Source of the DNA: JBFWPF01 sp050250135
Lineage (GTDB): Bacteria > Chlamydiota > Chlamydiia > Chlamydiales > JAFEGQ01
NCBI GenBank assembly: GCA_050250135.1
Contig: JBFWPF010000035.1
Span: 1-13,670, forward strand
Direction: 5' to 3'
DNA length: 13,670 nucleotides
Positions 13,546-13,670 of the stretch are shown piece by piece. The position numbers and the translations under genes are program-made. A model generated the notes under the pieces. It saw only the letters and a list, made by a program, of their open reading frames with translations. It had not been told where the DNA came from and searched no databases. Each line of letters begins with the position of its first letter. Position 1 is the first letter of the stretch.

Positions 13546-13670
13546 TAATACCAATCCTAAAAAATAAGTTCACAGGTTAATCAAAGGTGCTATATCCTCT
13601 TCTGAAAAGGAGGTGGCGCATGGCTGGAAAAATATTGAAGCCCTTGCACGGGATTGACCGGCATGATTTT
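13546..13670 (+). mobile_element. 5' end of an insertion sequence, right copy (outward reading)
   Basis: This is the exact inverted copy of 2-126. It starts at TAATACC, has a 74-base leader ending in AAAAGGAGG, and opens the transposase at 13620. It continues beyond the window. Confidence 0.85.
13620..13670 (+). CDS. transposase, N-terminal fragment (cut by window edge)
   Basis: It has the same 17 residues (MAGKILKPLHGIDRHDF) and ribosome binding site as the left copy. The frame is open to the window end. Confidence 0.7.
   Translation, partial: MAGKILKPLHGIDRHDF

Noticed and set aside
1..13670. tRNA genes, CRISPR arrays, prophage genes
   Set aside because: No T-loop/anticodon pattern, no regularly spaced direct repeats and no phage structural genes were seen on either strand.

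Overview
The window looks like a contig from a member of the Chlamydiota, probably an environmental, amoeba- or protist-associated lineage. The main evidence is two gene blocks in the order I remember from Chlamydia trachomatis: mnmG(gidA)-lplA (CT498-CT499), and nifU-nifS-gpmA-rluB/yjbC plus a small unknown gene (CT720-CT724). The coding regions are visibly GC-rich, which is unusual for that phylum. These assignments rest on reading motifs and on remembered gene order; no database search was possible.

Layout. Positions 1-126 and 13546-13670 are identical over 125 bases in inverted orientation. Each carries the first 17 codons of the same transposase reading outward, so the contig lies between two divergent copies of one insertion sequence (IS) and probably ends there because the assembler could not cross the repeat. 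Positions 127-773 are a debris and RNA zone: a nested palindromic element (128-286), a truncated gene tail (about 289-471), and a well-supported small structured RNA gene with its own promoter and a T-run end (about 523-716, possibly 6S RNA). Next on the + strand are a 611-residue protein whose C-terminal half resembles a HECT ubiquitin ligase with a candidate catalytic Cys573 (777-2612), and a methyltransferase with a Sec signal peptide (2682-3695). On the - strand lies a block (from 6298 down to 3677) encoding a 29-residue basic bS22/COX24-like protein, MnmG and a lipoate-protein ligase, preceded by a strongly structured leader RNA (6316-6479) and a promoter (6494-6522). Upstream of it, also on the - strand, is a 550-residue protein (6505-8157) with three divergent helical repeats and a C-terminal OTU-deubiquitinase-like domain in which serine sits where the catalytic cysteine is expected, then a small unknown gene (8202-8750) and a pseudouridine synthase (8817-9506). 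Divergent from the latter, on the + strand, is an overlapping gpmA-nifS-nifU operon (9541-12120) and a CPA2-type cation/proton antiporter (12272-13441). A 35-codon gene tail (13438-13545, - strand) is cut off by the right IS copy.

How the genes fit together. The housekeeping part covers tRNA wobble modification, lipoylation, rRNA pseudouridylation, glycolysis and iron-sulfur metabolism. Two lineage-specific genes interrupt it, a candidate HECT-type E3 ligase and a candidate OTU-type (pseudo)deubiquitinase. Both have an N-terminal hydrophobic stretch followed by a proline-rich linker, and both look like effectors acting on host ubiquitin. The nifS-nifU pair is intact as reading frames but has lost the PLP lysine and the IscU-type cluster cysteines, so it probably no longer acts as a classical desulfurase/scaffold pair.
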